Source: a virus | IMG/VR virus record: IMGVR_UViG_3300032323_001577 | Span: 1-21,881 of that record | Length of the DNA: 21,881 nt | Reading direction: 5' to 3' (one strand) | Part shown: positions 14,101 through 21,106 of the stretch, in pieces | How positions within the stretch are numbered: the first letter of the stretch is position 1 | Layout of the letters: the number at the start of each line of letters is the position of its first letter | Notes under the pieces: generated by a model | The model's database searches: none | What the model was told of the DNA's origin: nothing | The model's input: the letters and a program-made list of their open reading frames with translations, nothing else | Translations under genes and position numbers: made by a program

Positions 14101-15073
14101 GCTCCTCGATGTCCTGTGCCATGGGGCCGACGCGCTTGGGCGGCATCGGGCGGCCCTCACGCTCGGCAGCCTCAACGTCCGCCGTGTAGTCGTAGGCGTA
14201 CAGACCATCTCCGAGGGGCTGGATGTTGGTCTTTTCGCGCTCGTCCGAGAAGAACGGAGCGGGCTGCGTTGTGGTGGTCGTAGAACCAGACAGAGCGCCC
14301 GTACCCATGGCAATGTTCGCGAGGAACTGCGCGACTTGGAACGGATACCCGCGCTCCTGAAGGAACTGGTTGTAGAGAGCCTGAAGACCGGCCTGCTGCG
14401 TCTGCTGCTCGGCAGTGCCTGCGCCAAGCTGGGCCTGCGCGCCGGCCAATGCCGCCTGCTGCCCCTGAGCGCCGAGGCCGCCGAGCTGCTGGCCGGCAGC
14501 CAACTGGCGCTGGAGATCCTGCGCGAGGACGTTCTGCTGGCCCATCGCCGTCTGAACGCCCTGCTGATAACCCTGCATCATCAGCGGCGAGATAGCCTGC
14601 GCCGTGGCAAGGTTCTGCTGACCCTGAAGTTGGGCGCGCTGAATGCCCGCCCGGTCGCCACCAAACGCTCCGGCCTTGATCGCCTCGGCCTGCTGCTGGG
14701 CAAGCTGCTGCCCCTGCTGCTGCTGAAGACCCGCCAGCGTGGAGCCGACGACCGACTGCGTGAACGGGTTCTGATAGTAGCCGATCTGCTGCTGCGTCAG
14801 CGGCCCGACACCCTGAGCGCCACCAAGCGTAAGCCCGGCGGCGGTCTGGAAGTACGGCTGGGTCATCCCAGCCGCCTGATTGATGTTTTGAATAGCTGAC
14901 TGCTGCGTCTGTGTCAGCGGCGCAACGAATGCGCTGGGGTCTTGACTGTAAGCCTGAAAAGGCTGCGCGGCAGCGGTTTCCGCTCGCGTGTTAACGGCGT
15001 TGTAACGCGCCATAACCTCTGGCGGGATCTGAACCTGCTGGGTAGCTGTTTGGGTCTTTCCGCCGCCGCTCAT
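11126..15073 (-). CDS. 1315-aa virion fusion: Q-rich coiled coil, two S74 chaperone modules, SleB-like cell wall hydrolase
   Basis: Domain order: residues ~90-250 are Gln/Ala-rich (QQQ runs), predicted coiled coil. At ~276-345 is a peptidase S74-like intramolecular chaperone module (SDEREKTNI, later PMAQDIEE). At ~351-520 is a Gly-rich linker. At ~563-625 is a second S74 module (SDARMKDNI, LMAQDLEH). At ~648-786 is a SleB/CwlJ-like hydrolase with AEMSGGNPEEARAIAHVIENR-type sequence and likely catalytic Glu663. Residues ~790-1315 are helical and Pro-rich. S74 domains normally sit at the C-terminus of fibres and cleave themselves off; here both are internal. The hydrolase may open the wall during injection, as T7 gp16 does with another enzyme. 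GAGGGG 5 nt before ATG 15073 supports the start. Confidence 0.85.
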   Translation of the reverse strand: MSGGGKTQTATQQVQIPPEVMARYNAVNTRAETAAAQPFQAYSQDPSAFVAPLTQTQQSAIQNINQAAGMTQPYFQTAAGLTLGGAQGVGPLTQQQIGYYQNPFTQSVVGSTLAGLQQQQGQQLAQQQAEAIKAGAFGGDRAGIQRAQLQGQQNLATAQAISPLMMQGYQQGVQTAMGQQNVLAQDLQRQLAAGQQLGGLGAQGQQAALAGAQAQLGAGTAEQQTQQAGLQALYNQFLQERGYPFQVAQFLANIAMGTGALSGSTTTTTQPAPFFSDEREKTNIQPLGDGLYAYDYTADVEAAEREGRPMPPKRVGPMAQDIEERAPGLVGDVNGHKVVDMNSMGGLVSRSGAYASGGAIVAPADMQAILAAIGQPLAFYGGKGGQGLGSGGVGAAGYIPQSQVAQPKLVTAGGLPAQRPSGFSEALDTGSKIAGLAKTGKEAFSGARKFVSGLGGAEASRASSPMNLPGAVESIGRDPSLDLDQLGRPAYRGGLMRNDYAMGGALPYATGDMGEDPLQKIGEPDEQKHELLKPASLPSSSGGSGLSDIANLAKIGATIFSMSDARMKDNIEPVGELYDGQPIYRYNMKGSPKTQLGLMAQDLEHNGHGDAVAGLGGLKMVDYKRATDVAAGLAPRQGYQSGGSPANDGMSDEDYAIRTIAAEMSGGNPEEARAIAHVIENRRASGRWGDAYRGVVQAPQQFEPWSNPEAPNYPMRYAADSPRFQMARDALTAARGGEDITGGALHFYAPAAQAQLARDRGDREPVPSWAKDREYTDFGPTRIVRGVDVGGARPAGVVRASSPTGVVAERVTPGVAGPGRGPMDPASAPFLTLARRAFGMEGEGTPTQKALTSENFVVPVLAGIGSMLSSRSPYLASAVGEGLVGGTGAYTALQKQQQEMGESRARTEAQMADISQKAFFEYAGRGMVRFLKPDGSYGTMGFADYFSLPRDKRPPVDPRFREYLESIEPTYRKQAAPSVAAGATGTQQPPAGGPAPPATTTEQPGRPVPSEAGATRPSGIPTAVELSPEDRTSAFELARRVSLEGRQSLEDRRKSDFFQPQRAAATASQGVIQATLPLTATILSLPRGQSLGTSGPFTQAIGPYIAAMNNLVEVATGRIGAVIDPEILASRESAEKEIKKLRDQTTSEAGQRAVAALEEMAKSLVSLRNAPEGQRKILAKVLTDTQRNIDKDRWFSQWIEAGSTAPGGERGVFSDYARLTGQEANQEFDRRYGEAFFAEDRKNLETMMNKLIPGTRTAGGQPMTAFEYIAKNAAQLPANQILQFADQFGANSLRYFGIDPARVQQLRREKESARG

Positions 15074-15087
15074 ATTAGCCCCTCTGC

Positions 15088-15579
15088 TTACTCAGCCGCC
15101 TCGCGCCACTGGCCCGTCCGAACGCCGTACAAAAAATAAGCCCCAGAAGCTTTGCCGAAGATCCGCTCATACATCCGGATCTTCCCTTCTGTCCGATGAT
15201 TGGAAAGGACGCCAATAGTTAGCGGAATCCCCAACTCATCGGCCACCTTCTTCCCAAATTCACAGAGCTTTCTAGCTCTCCCGCCTTTGACGGCTCGAAA
15301 ATCTGGGTGAATAAAAACGGCACGCTCCTCAAGTATTGCCTCGTCACTATACCATATGTTGCCAATCCGCAAAAGAATGGCCCCCTGTGGCTTCTGCCCC
15401 GGAACGCCGACGATCCCTACGATCCCCTTGTCTCGATTGAGGGCCGGCCAGATCTCAGCCAACAGGCGCTCCGGATTCGGTTGTACGAAGCCGTTTTCGT
15501 TACATGCAGCAAGCGCCAGATCCATGATGTCGTACACATCTTCTGGTGTGCCCACCCAAACTTTCAGTTCGTTGGCCAT
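15088..15579 (-). CDS. GNAT-like N-acyltransferase in the structural operon
   Basis: A 163-aa protein. A GNAT-like order is visible: an N-terminal helix (DVYDIMDLALAACNENG), a beta hairpin (GAILLRIGNIWYSDEAILEE), VFIHPDFRAVKGGRARKLCE (the acetyl-CoA-binding R/Q-x-x-G-x-G/A region) and a final LGVLSNHR/MYERIFGKASGAYFLYG block. Similar proteins are common beside phage tail and internal virion genes. A substrate is not predictable; modification of a virion or host protein is possible. The start at ATG 15579 has AAGGGGAG close upstream; an in-frame ATG 27 nt earlier overlaps the preceding gene. Confidence 0.75.
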   Translation of the reverse strand: MANELKVWVGTPEDVYDIMDLALAACNENGFVQPNPERLLAEIWPALNRDKGIVGIVGVPGQKPQGAILLRIGNIWYSDEAILEERAVFIHPDFRAVKGGRARKLCEFGKKVADELGIPLTIGVLSNHRTEGKIRMYERIFGKASGAYFLYGVRTGQWREAAE

Positions 15580-15598
15580 AGTGCTCCCCTTACTTGCC

Positions 15599-16150
15599 TC
15601 AGTCACGGCGAGGCCCCGGCAGTTTCTTGAGCGTACTAATGGTTTCCGCTCGGGTCTGCTTCACCCACTGGTCGAGCGCCCTGTGGCCGGCGTCCATATC
15701 GCCACCACCAGCCCAAGCAACCTCGTCCGGCGTCAGGACATACTCGCCGCCAGCCGCGACAATAGCGACAGGCTCCCCTACAGATCCGCCCTCGGCATAC
15801 GCCCCGGCTGGCGCTTTGTTAAACATCGTCTTGACGGTCCGGAACCCCGCCATCGTGTTTCCCTCGCCAAGCGCGGAAACGATGTCTGCGGGGATCACAT
15901 ACGAGCCAGACGGGACATGCATGGGCAGGTGGTCTGTGCGCCCAGCAACCGGGGAGTGAATCGGCCCGACGTGCAGCTTTGAGGCGGTGGGTGTCTGCGG
16001 CTTCGGGGGAGACATGCCACCCATAGCACGAGCCTCCCGCGCGGTCTTCAGGGCGATGGCTATCGCTTGCTTCTGGGGGCGACCAGAGTGAACCAGCTCT
16101 GAAATGTTGGAGCTGACCGTCTTCTGAGATGAACCCTTCTTGAGCGGCAT
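15599..16150 (-). CDS. conserved virion-associated protein of unknown function
   Basis: A 183-aa protein. The N-terminus MPLKKGSSQKTVSSNISELV and the following HSGRPQKQAIAIAL are a widely shared small-protein module. The middle has GRTDHLPMHVPSGSYVIPAD and GEGNTMAGF, and the end VVAAGGEYVLTP-like and LKKLPGPRRD. Proteins with this layout occur next to tail genes of alphaproteobacterial podovirus-like phages. Two xGG motifs (AMGGM ~42-46, AEGGS ~119-123) match those in the two larger virion proteins nearby. Role unknown, perhaps an assembly or ejection accessory. AGGGG precedes ATG 16150. Confidence 0.75.
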   Translation of the reverse strand: MPLKKGSSQKTVSSNISELVHSGRPQKQAIAIALKTAREARAMGGMSPPKPQTPTASKLHVGPIHSPVAGRTDHLPMHVPSGSYVIPADIVSALGEGNTMAGFRTVKTMFNKAPAGAYAEGGSVGEPVAIVAAGGEYVLTPDEVAWAGGGDMDAGHRALDQWVKQTRAETISTLKKLPGPRRD

Positions 16151-16153
16151 CTC

Positions 16154-16507
16154 TTACCCCTGCGAATATGTGACGTTGATTGACTGCCCCGTGCCCGGAG
16201 CGATGACCAAGCCGTTGGTGAAAACCATGTTTGCTGCGTAAACGCCGACCGTGGTGGGCGTAGCGACAAGGGCGTTTGCTGCCGTGCCTCCGGAGGGCGT
16301 GCCGGCGTTATGGATTAGACCATTCGCGCTGCCGGCCACAACGACCGAGAACGAGATCAAGCGACCGCTACCAGCAAGAATGAGGGTGGAAGATGTGACG
16401 GTCGCCGAAGTAACGGTCGGGTTCAGAGCGGAAAGCGCCTGAAATATGTTGTTAATGGCGACAACGCCATTCTTTTGAGTGGTGAGGATGTCTCCAAGCG
16501 ACGCCAT
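16154..16507 (-). CDS. small beta-rich virion protein
   Basis: A 117-aa Thr/Ala/Gly/Val-rich protein beginning MASLGDILTTQKNGVVAINN. The rest alternates hydrophobic and small residues (VTSSTLILAGSGRLISFSVV, ending GTGQSINVTYSQG), suggesting a beta-sandwich. Proteins with this start recur in structural modules of alphaproteobacterial phages. A decoration or tail-associated role is possible; unproven. The start overlaps the nozzle stop by one base (TAATG), and GAGGATGG lies upstream inside the nozzle gene. Confidence 0.72.
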   Translation of the reverse strand: MASLGDILTTQKNGVVAINNIFQALSALNPTVTSATVTSSTLILAGSGRLISFSVVVAGSANGLIHNAGTPSGGTAANALVATPTTVGVYAANMVFTNGLVIAPGTGQSINVTYSQG

Positions 16508-19026
16508 TAGTATTTTCCATCCTCTTGGAAGCGATACCTGATGTTTCCAAGACGCCAGAACGACCCGATGTCGTTGCTTTCGACCTTAATCGAAACGAGG
16601 CGGCCACGGAAACGAGGCGTCAAGAACGTGGTCGCCTGCGTCATGAGGAACGGCCCGTACTGGAGGGGCGTCTGTCCGGCGTAGTCGGCCACGAAGAACG
16701 TCAGTTGAACCTGCGCGTTCTGCGTTCCGTCGTAGTACCCCCACTTCATGTCCGGCCATATCTGGTCAATGAACATCTTCACGTTCGCTTCCGTCAGGAC
16801 GAAGTAGCCCGTCTGGAAGCTTGCGTTGATGGCCTGACCGTCTGCGTCCGTCGATGTCTCGTGCTGGTAGATGAACTGGTCGGGAGCAGCGCCAATCGGA
16901 GGGCCAAGAACGCTCTCGTTAATCCAAGCCGTCCGGGCGAGCGTTCCGAAGTCCCACTGGTCAAGGAGAAAGTTGTACTTGACGTAGTGGCTGACCTCGC
17001 CGCCGTTTGATTTGGTCGGATAGAACCACGAGATCTCGCCAAAGCGGGAATTGGGCGCAACGCGGATCTTGTTAAGAGCCTCCGGGCTCGTGTCCAGATC
17101 TTGGAAAATAACGTCCCAAACAGGGCAGCGGATAGGCTCAACGCCACCGCCGGCAAGCCGGAAAAACTGGCTCTGGCCCATCCAGTAGACCACGCCATTC
17201 ACTGATGTGGCGGCCTTGCGCCCGATCAGGCCGCAGCCCGTGCCGATTTCGTTGAACTGGTAAATGTAGGGAGGCCCAACGTACTGCATCGCCCAGATGG
17301 CGAGGTCCGTCCAGATCAGGCCCTGCTGTGGACCCTGAATGCCCTGAATGATGCGAGAGCCCTTGGGTATCCGGTAGCTGCCGGCCTGATTGGTGACCAG
17401 CCCGACCCACGAGTTGTAGTTGGCGACATCGCACCAGCGAATAAGGAGTGCATCTTTTACGCCGTTGAACGTGCTGCCATAAGCAATGATCTGCTGCTGC
17501 GGCATCGCCACAAAGACGCCCTCATTGATCTGAGGCGCTTCTGGAATGACGGTCGCTATGGGGTTATTGGCTGACGGAGACCACTCATAAATTGGCCCAT
17601 CCAGAGGCGACGCAATCAGCGTCTCGCCCCAGTTATCAAGAGACCAGTCGGTTATGTTTGTTATCGGCGTGCCTGTTCCAGAGGCGGGCGGAATGCCAGA
17701 GCCGTAGCCGCCAGTTCCATAGCCGCCGACGCCGTAACCGGAGTTGATTGGAAGAGGCCCAACACCGTTGAAATAGACTAATTCGGCGAGGTTGTTGTTT
17801 TCTCGCACAACGCTGACGAAAATTGTTCCGGCAACAGTCTGAGCGCCAGTCGTTGCGTTGGCGTAAGAGACACTGCCCGCCGAGGATCGAGTGACCGTGT
17901 AGGTGCCGTTGTAACCGCCCGGCGTCACGCCAGCCACGACAATCGTGCTGCCGACAGGGACCGTGTACGTCGAAGCGAAGGTCAGAGTTGCGACAGACCC
18001 CGTGCCAGACGCTGTGAGCGTTGGCGTCGTGATCGCGGAGTTCGCGGCTTGAATAGTGAAGATGTTGGCCGGAGAACCGCTGTCCAGAGACTGAACCAGA
18101 TAGTTGCCTTCGATAGTTACGCCGCCAGCAACGACAGGAATCAGGACAGGGAACGTGTCGCCGACTTGTAGGCCATGATTATTAAGCGTGACCTTAACTA
18201 CGGCTGATCCATTGGTGAATTCAAACGACGGAACAGCGCCTCCACCGGATACGGTCGATGTTGCGTATGCCGGATTGCCCAGAACATCGCGCGCCTGAAT
18301 GGAATACTGGTTCGCCGAGATCGGAGTGACGCGGTATAGACCAAAAAGGATCAGGCCACCAACGCTCACCTGTGTCTTGATGTCAACGACATCAAAAGCG
18401 TCCAGAGCGCTGCCCGCGTCATCGATGATAACGGTCGAGCTACCCGTCGTTGTGCTGAACGACACGGGGACGCCCTGCGCGCTGACAATCGTGCCACCGC
18501 TTACGTATGCGCCCGGATCAGGCGCTTTTGCGTACGAGATACTTCCCGATCCGCCAGCAGTCAGAACATACGTCCCGTCGTACCCGGATGGGCTAACGCC
18601 GCTCACGACGACAGTAGTTCCCGGCTGAAACGGAAACGAGGTCGAGAAGGTCAATGTCGCGACACCGCCCGACCACGACGCGCCGGTCACAGTGATGGAC
18701 GTTGACGCCGTTGTCGTCTGAGGCGTGATTGTCTTAGCGCCACTACCGCCGCCGGGCTCGGCGATGATTGCGGATAAAGACTGCGTTGCCCCGACAGCCA
18801 GCCATGAATTGGAGTTGATGTCTTCCCACGCCCACAGGGCTCGAATGGTCGATCCGATCTGGTTAGGAAAGAATTTCGTCCAGCCGCCGAGCTTCTGAAC
18901 CAGCCCGCCGAGCGTGCGGTCAGAAATGAACCGCACAAAGCTGGTCGTCGAGATCGCGGCCTCGTTGAGGGCCGGGGTCTTGTTCTGGTCAACGCCGGGG
19001 ATGAGGCGCAAGGAATTATGGGGCAT
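16507..19026 (-). CDS. tail nozzle / tail tube B-like protein with inserted repeat domains
   Basis: An 839-aa structural protein. Residues 1-90 (LRLIPGVDQNKTPALNEAAI, later GGWTKFF) and ~455-839 (WSLDNWGETLIASP, SRIIQGIQGPQQGLIWTD, VVYWMGQSQFFRLAGG) fit the beta-propeller-like nozzle or DNA-stabilisation proteins of podoviruses (P22 gp10/T7 gp12 role). Between them are four inserted repeats in A-B-B'-A' order: A 122-182, B ~188-245, B' ~268-327, A' 345-405. Next comes a GYGVGGYGTGGYGSG linker. It should assemble under the adaptor ring to form the distal tail. GGAGGATG before ATG 19026 lies within the end of the HNH gene. Confidence 0.8.
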   Translation of the reverse strand: MPHNSLRLIPGVDQNKTPALNEAAISTTSFVRFISDRTLGGLVQKLGGWTKFFPNQIGSTIRALWAWEDINSNSWLAVGATQSLSAIIAEPGGGSGAKTITPQTTTASTSITVTGASWSGGVATLTFSTSFPFQPGTTVVVSGVSPSGYDGTYVLTAGGSGSISYAKAPDPGAYVSGGTIVSAQGVPVSFSTTTGSSTVIIDDAGSALDAFDVVDIKTQVSVGGLILFGLYRVTPISANQYSIQARDVLGNPAYATSTVSGGGAVPSFEFTNGSAVVKVTLNNHGLQVGDTFPVLIPVVAGGVTIEGNYLVQSLDSGSPANIFTIQAANSAITTPTLTASGTGSVATLTFASTYTVPVGSTIVVAGVTPGGYNGTYTVTRSSAGSVSYANATTGAQTVAGTIFVSVVRENNNLAELVYFNGVGPLPINSGYGVGGYGTGGYGSGIPPASGTGTPITNITDWSLDNWGETLIASPLDGPIYEWSPSANNPIATVIPEAPQINEGVFVAMPQQQIIAYGSTFNGVKDALLIRWCDVANYNSWVGLVTNQAGSYRIPKGSRIIQGIQGPQQGLIWTDLAIWAMQYVGPPYIYQFNEIGTGCGLIGRKAATSVNGVVYWMGQSQFFRLAGGGVEPIRCPVWDVIFQDLDTSPEALNKIRVAPNSRFGEISWFYPTKSNGGEVSHYVKYNFLLDQWDFGTLARTAWINESVLGPPIGAAPDQFIYQHETSTDADGQAINASFQTGYFVLTEANVKMFIDQIWPDMKWGYYDGTQNAQVQLTFFVADYAGQTPLQYGPFLMTQATTFLTPRFRGRLVSIKVESNDIGSFWRLGNIRYRFQEDGKY

Positions 19027-19029
19027 GCA

Positions 19030-19698
19030 TCATCCTCCCCATGCCAAGTGAGCCTCATTCGCGGGAAGGCGAGCGCCCTTGCTCAAGTTTTCGGTTGCTC
19101 TAAGCACTTGAAGATTCCACGGAACGTGAAGGCCACTGAACCCACCACCCTTTAGCGGATGGATGTGGTCCACATGATGCTTTACACCAGTTTGCGTGGT
19201 GAGGGCAGCCGCCACATCGTACATCTCTTGGATCTGAGCCTGCTCAATCGCTGATAGCCATGAGGGCGTCGCGCACATCTTTGCGCTCCTGCGTTTCGCA
19301 GACTTTGCCGTATATGCCGTCTTGTTCTTGGAGTAATTGCTTTTGCAGTATAGTCTGGTTTTGTCTCTGTTGATTTTTCCCCACGCGGAAACTCTTTCAA
19401 TTATTTCATCCCTCTTAAGAGCGTAATAGACCTTTCGTTCCTGCAAAGTTTTATCTTTGTTTGACCAATACCGCTCACGATCTCGAAGCAAAACATGCTC
19501 CCTGTTTTTTCTTTTGTACTCTTCTCTACGAGCCAAATCTTTTTCAGGGTTGTTTTTTGCCCAGATCATAGCCTTTTCGCTATCACATGGTTTACAATTG
19601 TAATGAAGGCCGTCTTTTCTTGATCGATTGCGCGAAAACTCGGCAGCAGACTTCTCTGCTTTGCATATGCGACATACTTTTGTTGCCACACCTGACAT
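19030..19698 (-). CDS. free-standing HNH endonuclease, AT-rich insertion
   Basis: A 222-aa protein. Residues 9-12 (CRIC) and a later NCKPC make the N-terminal zinc finger of phage HNH proteins. A long Lys/Arg/Asn-rich middle follows. The C-terminal core has HHVDHIHPLKGGG, then GLHVPWNLQVL and ENLSKG, with the conserved His-Asp-His. Such genes encode homing endonucleases that cut near their own insertion site. It sits between tail adaptor and nozzle genes, which are normally adjacent. It is strikingly AT-rich and Lys-rich compared with both, so it was probably acquired separately. The start ATG 19698 follows the adaptor stop directly (TAATATG) with little ribosome site. The frame is open further upstream but inside the adaptor gene. 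Confidence 0.87.
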   Translation of the reverse strand: MSGVATKVCRICKAEKSAAEFSRNRSRKDGLHYNCKPCDSEKAMIWAKNNPEKDLARREEYKRKNREHVLLRDRERYWSNKDKTLQERKVYYALKRDEIIERVSAWGKINRDKTRLYCKSNYSKNKTAYTAKSAKRRSAKMCATPSWLSAIEQAQIQEMYDVAAALTTQTGVKHHVDHIHPLKGGGFSGLHVPWNLQVLRATENLSKGARLPANEAHLAWGG

Positions 19699-19699
19699 A

Positions 19700-20413
19700 T
19701 TAGCGACTCGGAGTTGCAATAGGCGACGGGGATTGGGACGACCAAGCTGATGATTCGTAACGCTTCCTCGCCTCTTCGACGGCTGCACCCTTCAGCAGAC
19801 CCTGATACTGGCTCTCGTAAGTGATCGCCATCTGAGGATCATCGTTCGCGCGCCCAAAGTTACGCTGGTACGCTGAGATGTAGACCATCGACGCCATTAC
19901 GAAGAGATCGGGCAGATATTGACTGATAAACGTCGTCGGGGTGCTGACCGACAGCGACGCCGGCCTGAAGGTGCCGGTAATCTCGACGCGGTACGCCTGA
20001 TCCGGGAACGGGCCGAGCAAGAACACGTTATCGTTGAAGGCGCAGTAGTATTTGGGCAGTCCAGCAGCGCTCGGCGTCCCGTACACCGCATCAAGAAACT
20101 CCTTCGTCGTCGGTAGGAGCGCGTTTCTGGTGCCGGCGTCAGGATTCACTGTGCCAGCAGGAGAAATCACATTGATCTGGTCAGTGACGACGAATGTGCC
20201 CACGGGGACGGTGATCTGTCGGCTGCCAACGACGCAGGTCTGAGTGCTGTTCGTGGTGGAGGTGAACAGGAAGTCCAAGTCGCGGTACATCCGCAACTCG
20301 GCGTAATCAATCATCATGGGCAGGATGGTCAGAAAATTGGGATCTGACTCCTCGACGACCGCCATCGTCGCGATCTGCGACTTGTAAGTTGTGTAGGTTA
20401 AGCCTGTCGTCAT
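19700..20413 (-). CDS. tail adaptor protein (SU10 adaptor / tail tube A-like)
   Basis: A 237-aa protein. TYTTYKSQIATMAVVEESDP, then FLTILPMMIDYAELRMYRDL near the N-terminus, a beta insertion (GSRQITVPVGTFVVTD) and a helical C-terminal part (LPDLFVMASMVYISAYQRNF, then MAITYESQYQGLLKGA) match the phage adaptor family. These proteins form the ring between portal and nozzle, T7 gp11-like in role. ATG 20413 is preceded by GGCGGGATCACC, a weak ribosome site. A 93-nt gap upstream contains a strong stem-loop. The C-terminal Ser/Pro tail runs to the HNH gene. Confidence 0.85.
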   Translation of the reverse strand: MTTGLTYTTYKSQIATMAVVEESDPNFLTILPMMIDYAELRMYRDLDFLFTSTTNSTQTCVVGSRQITVPVGTFVVTDQINVISPAGTVNPDAGTRNALLPTTKEFLDAVYGTPSAAGLPKYYCAFNDNVFLLGPFPDQAYRVEITGTFRPASLSVSTPTTFISQYLPDLFVMASMVYISAYQRNFGRANDDPQMAITYESQYQGLLKGAAVEEARKRYESSAWSSQSPSPIATPSR

Positions 20414-20469
20414 GGTGATCCCGCCGATTTTGCTGGACTTTACACGATTTCGGCTACTTGCGCCACGTC

Positions 20470-20498
20470 GCCCTTGTGGTCGTTAAAACCACAAGGGC
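20470..20498. other. 11-bp stem-loop between lysis and tail genes
   Basis: GCCCTTGTGGT (20470-20480), loop CGTTAAA, ACCACAAGGGC (20488-20498). The perfect stem lies 8 nt beyond the muramidase stop on the minus strand. No T tract follows on either strand, so it is not a canonical intrinsic terminator. It may be an RNA-processing or 3'-protection element, or an attenuating structure. Confidence 0.7.
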
Positions 20499-20506
20499 TG
20501 ATTGGC

Positions 20507-21106
20507 TTAGTCGCAGGCGAACTTTTTATAAGCAGCAGCGAGCTTCGTGTCGTAGGCGTTCTTTGCGTAGCCCGGACCATTGTAACCGCGAGCAAACTTC
20601 GCCCAGTCCTTTTTTTTCAGCTCATCCTGAAGGCCGGCAGACCGGATAAAGGACGCCATCTGACGAAGCTGGTTAGCTTCCGACGCGCAGGCTTGCTCAA
20701 CCATTTCCTCGACCGAGGCGCAGCCCGCCATCTTGAAGTTAGAGCCCATGATCTGACCCAGACCCCATGAGGTGGACAGTAGGGCCGCCTCCTTCTCAAT
20801 GGCGCAGGCGCGCTCGATCTCTGCGTAGACCGCATCTGACCCCTTCGGATAGGGCTTTTCGCCCCACTTGGGGTAGGCCAGCCCAGCGGACACCGCCTGC
20901 GCCAGAAGCGCCGGAGTGTCCTTTAGATGCTTGTGGAAGTGGTGCCGCTCGAACAGGGCCTTGGGCCGACCTGCTCTGTCGAAGCCAGACCCCGCAGCTT
21001 CCACGGCGATCACTGCGCGGAACGCGGCTGCTTCGACACCCAAGTCGGCAGCGATCTGGTCGATGTCCTCGTCCGTTACCTTTGCGGCTGCGCCTTTGAA
21101 ATTCAT
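20507..21106 (-). CDS. N-acetylmuramidase endolysin
   Basis: A 199-aa protein of the N-acetylmuramidase family (PF11860/DUF3380 type). Blocks: FRAVIAVEAAGSGFDRAGRP with likely catalytic Glu36, LFERHHFHKHL, then SWGLGQIMGSNFKMAGCASV and FARGYNGPGYAKNAYDTKLA. It should cleave peptidoglycan between N-acetylmuramic acid and N-acetylglucosamine. No signal peptide or membrane segment is present, so export relies on the holin just upstream, with which it overlaps by 4 nt. A GAGGGG 8-9 nt upstream of ATG 21106 supports the start. Confidence 0.9.
   Translation of the reverse strand: MNFKGAAAKVTDEDIDQIAADLGVEAAAFRAVIAVEAAGSGFDRAGRPKALFERHHFHKHLKDTPALLAQAVSAGLAYPKWGEKPYPKGSDAVYAEIERACAIEKEAALLSTSWGLGQIMGSNFKMAGCASVEEMVEQACASEANQLRQMASFIRSAGLQDELKKKDWAKFARGYNGPGYAKNAYDTKLAAAYKKFACD

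Noticed and set aside
14066-14899. 277-aa Leu-rich + strand open frame
   Set aside because: It is the antisense of the Gln/Ala-rich coiled coil (CAG/CTG codons) and not a membrane protein.
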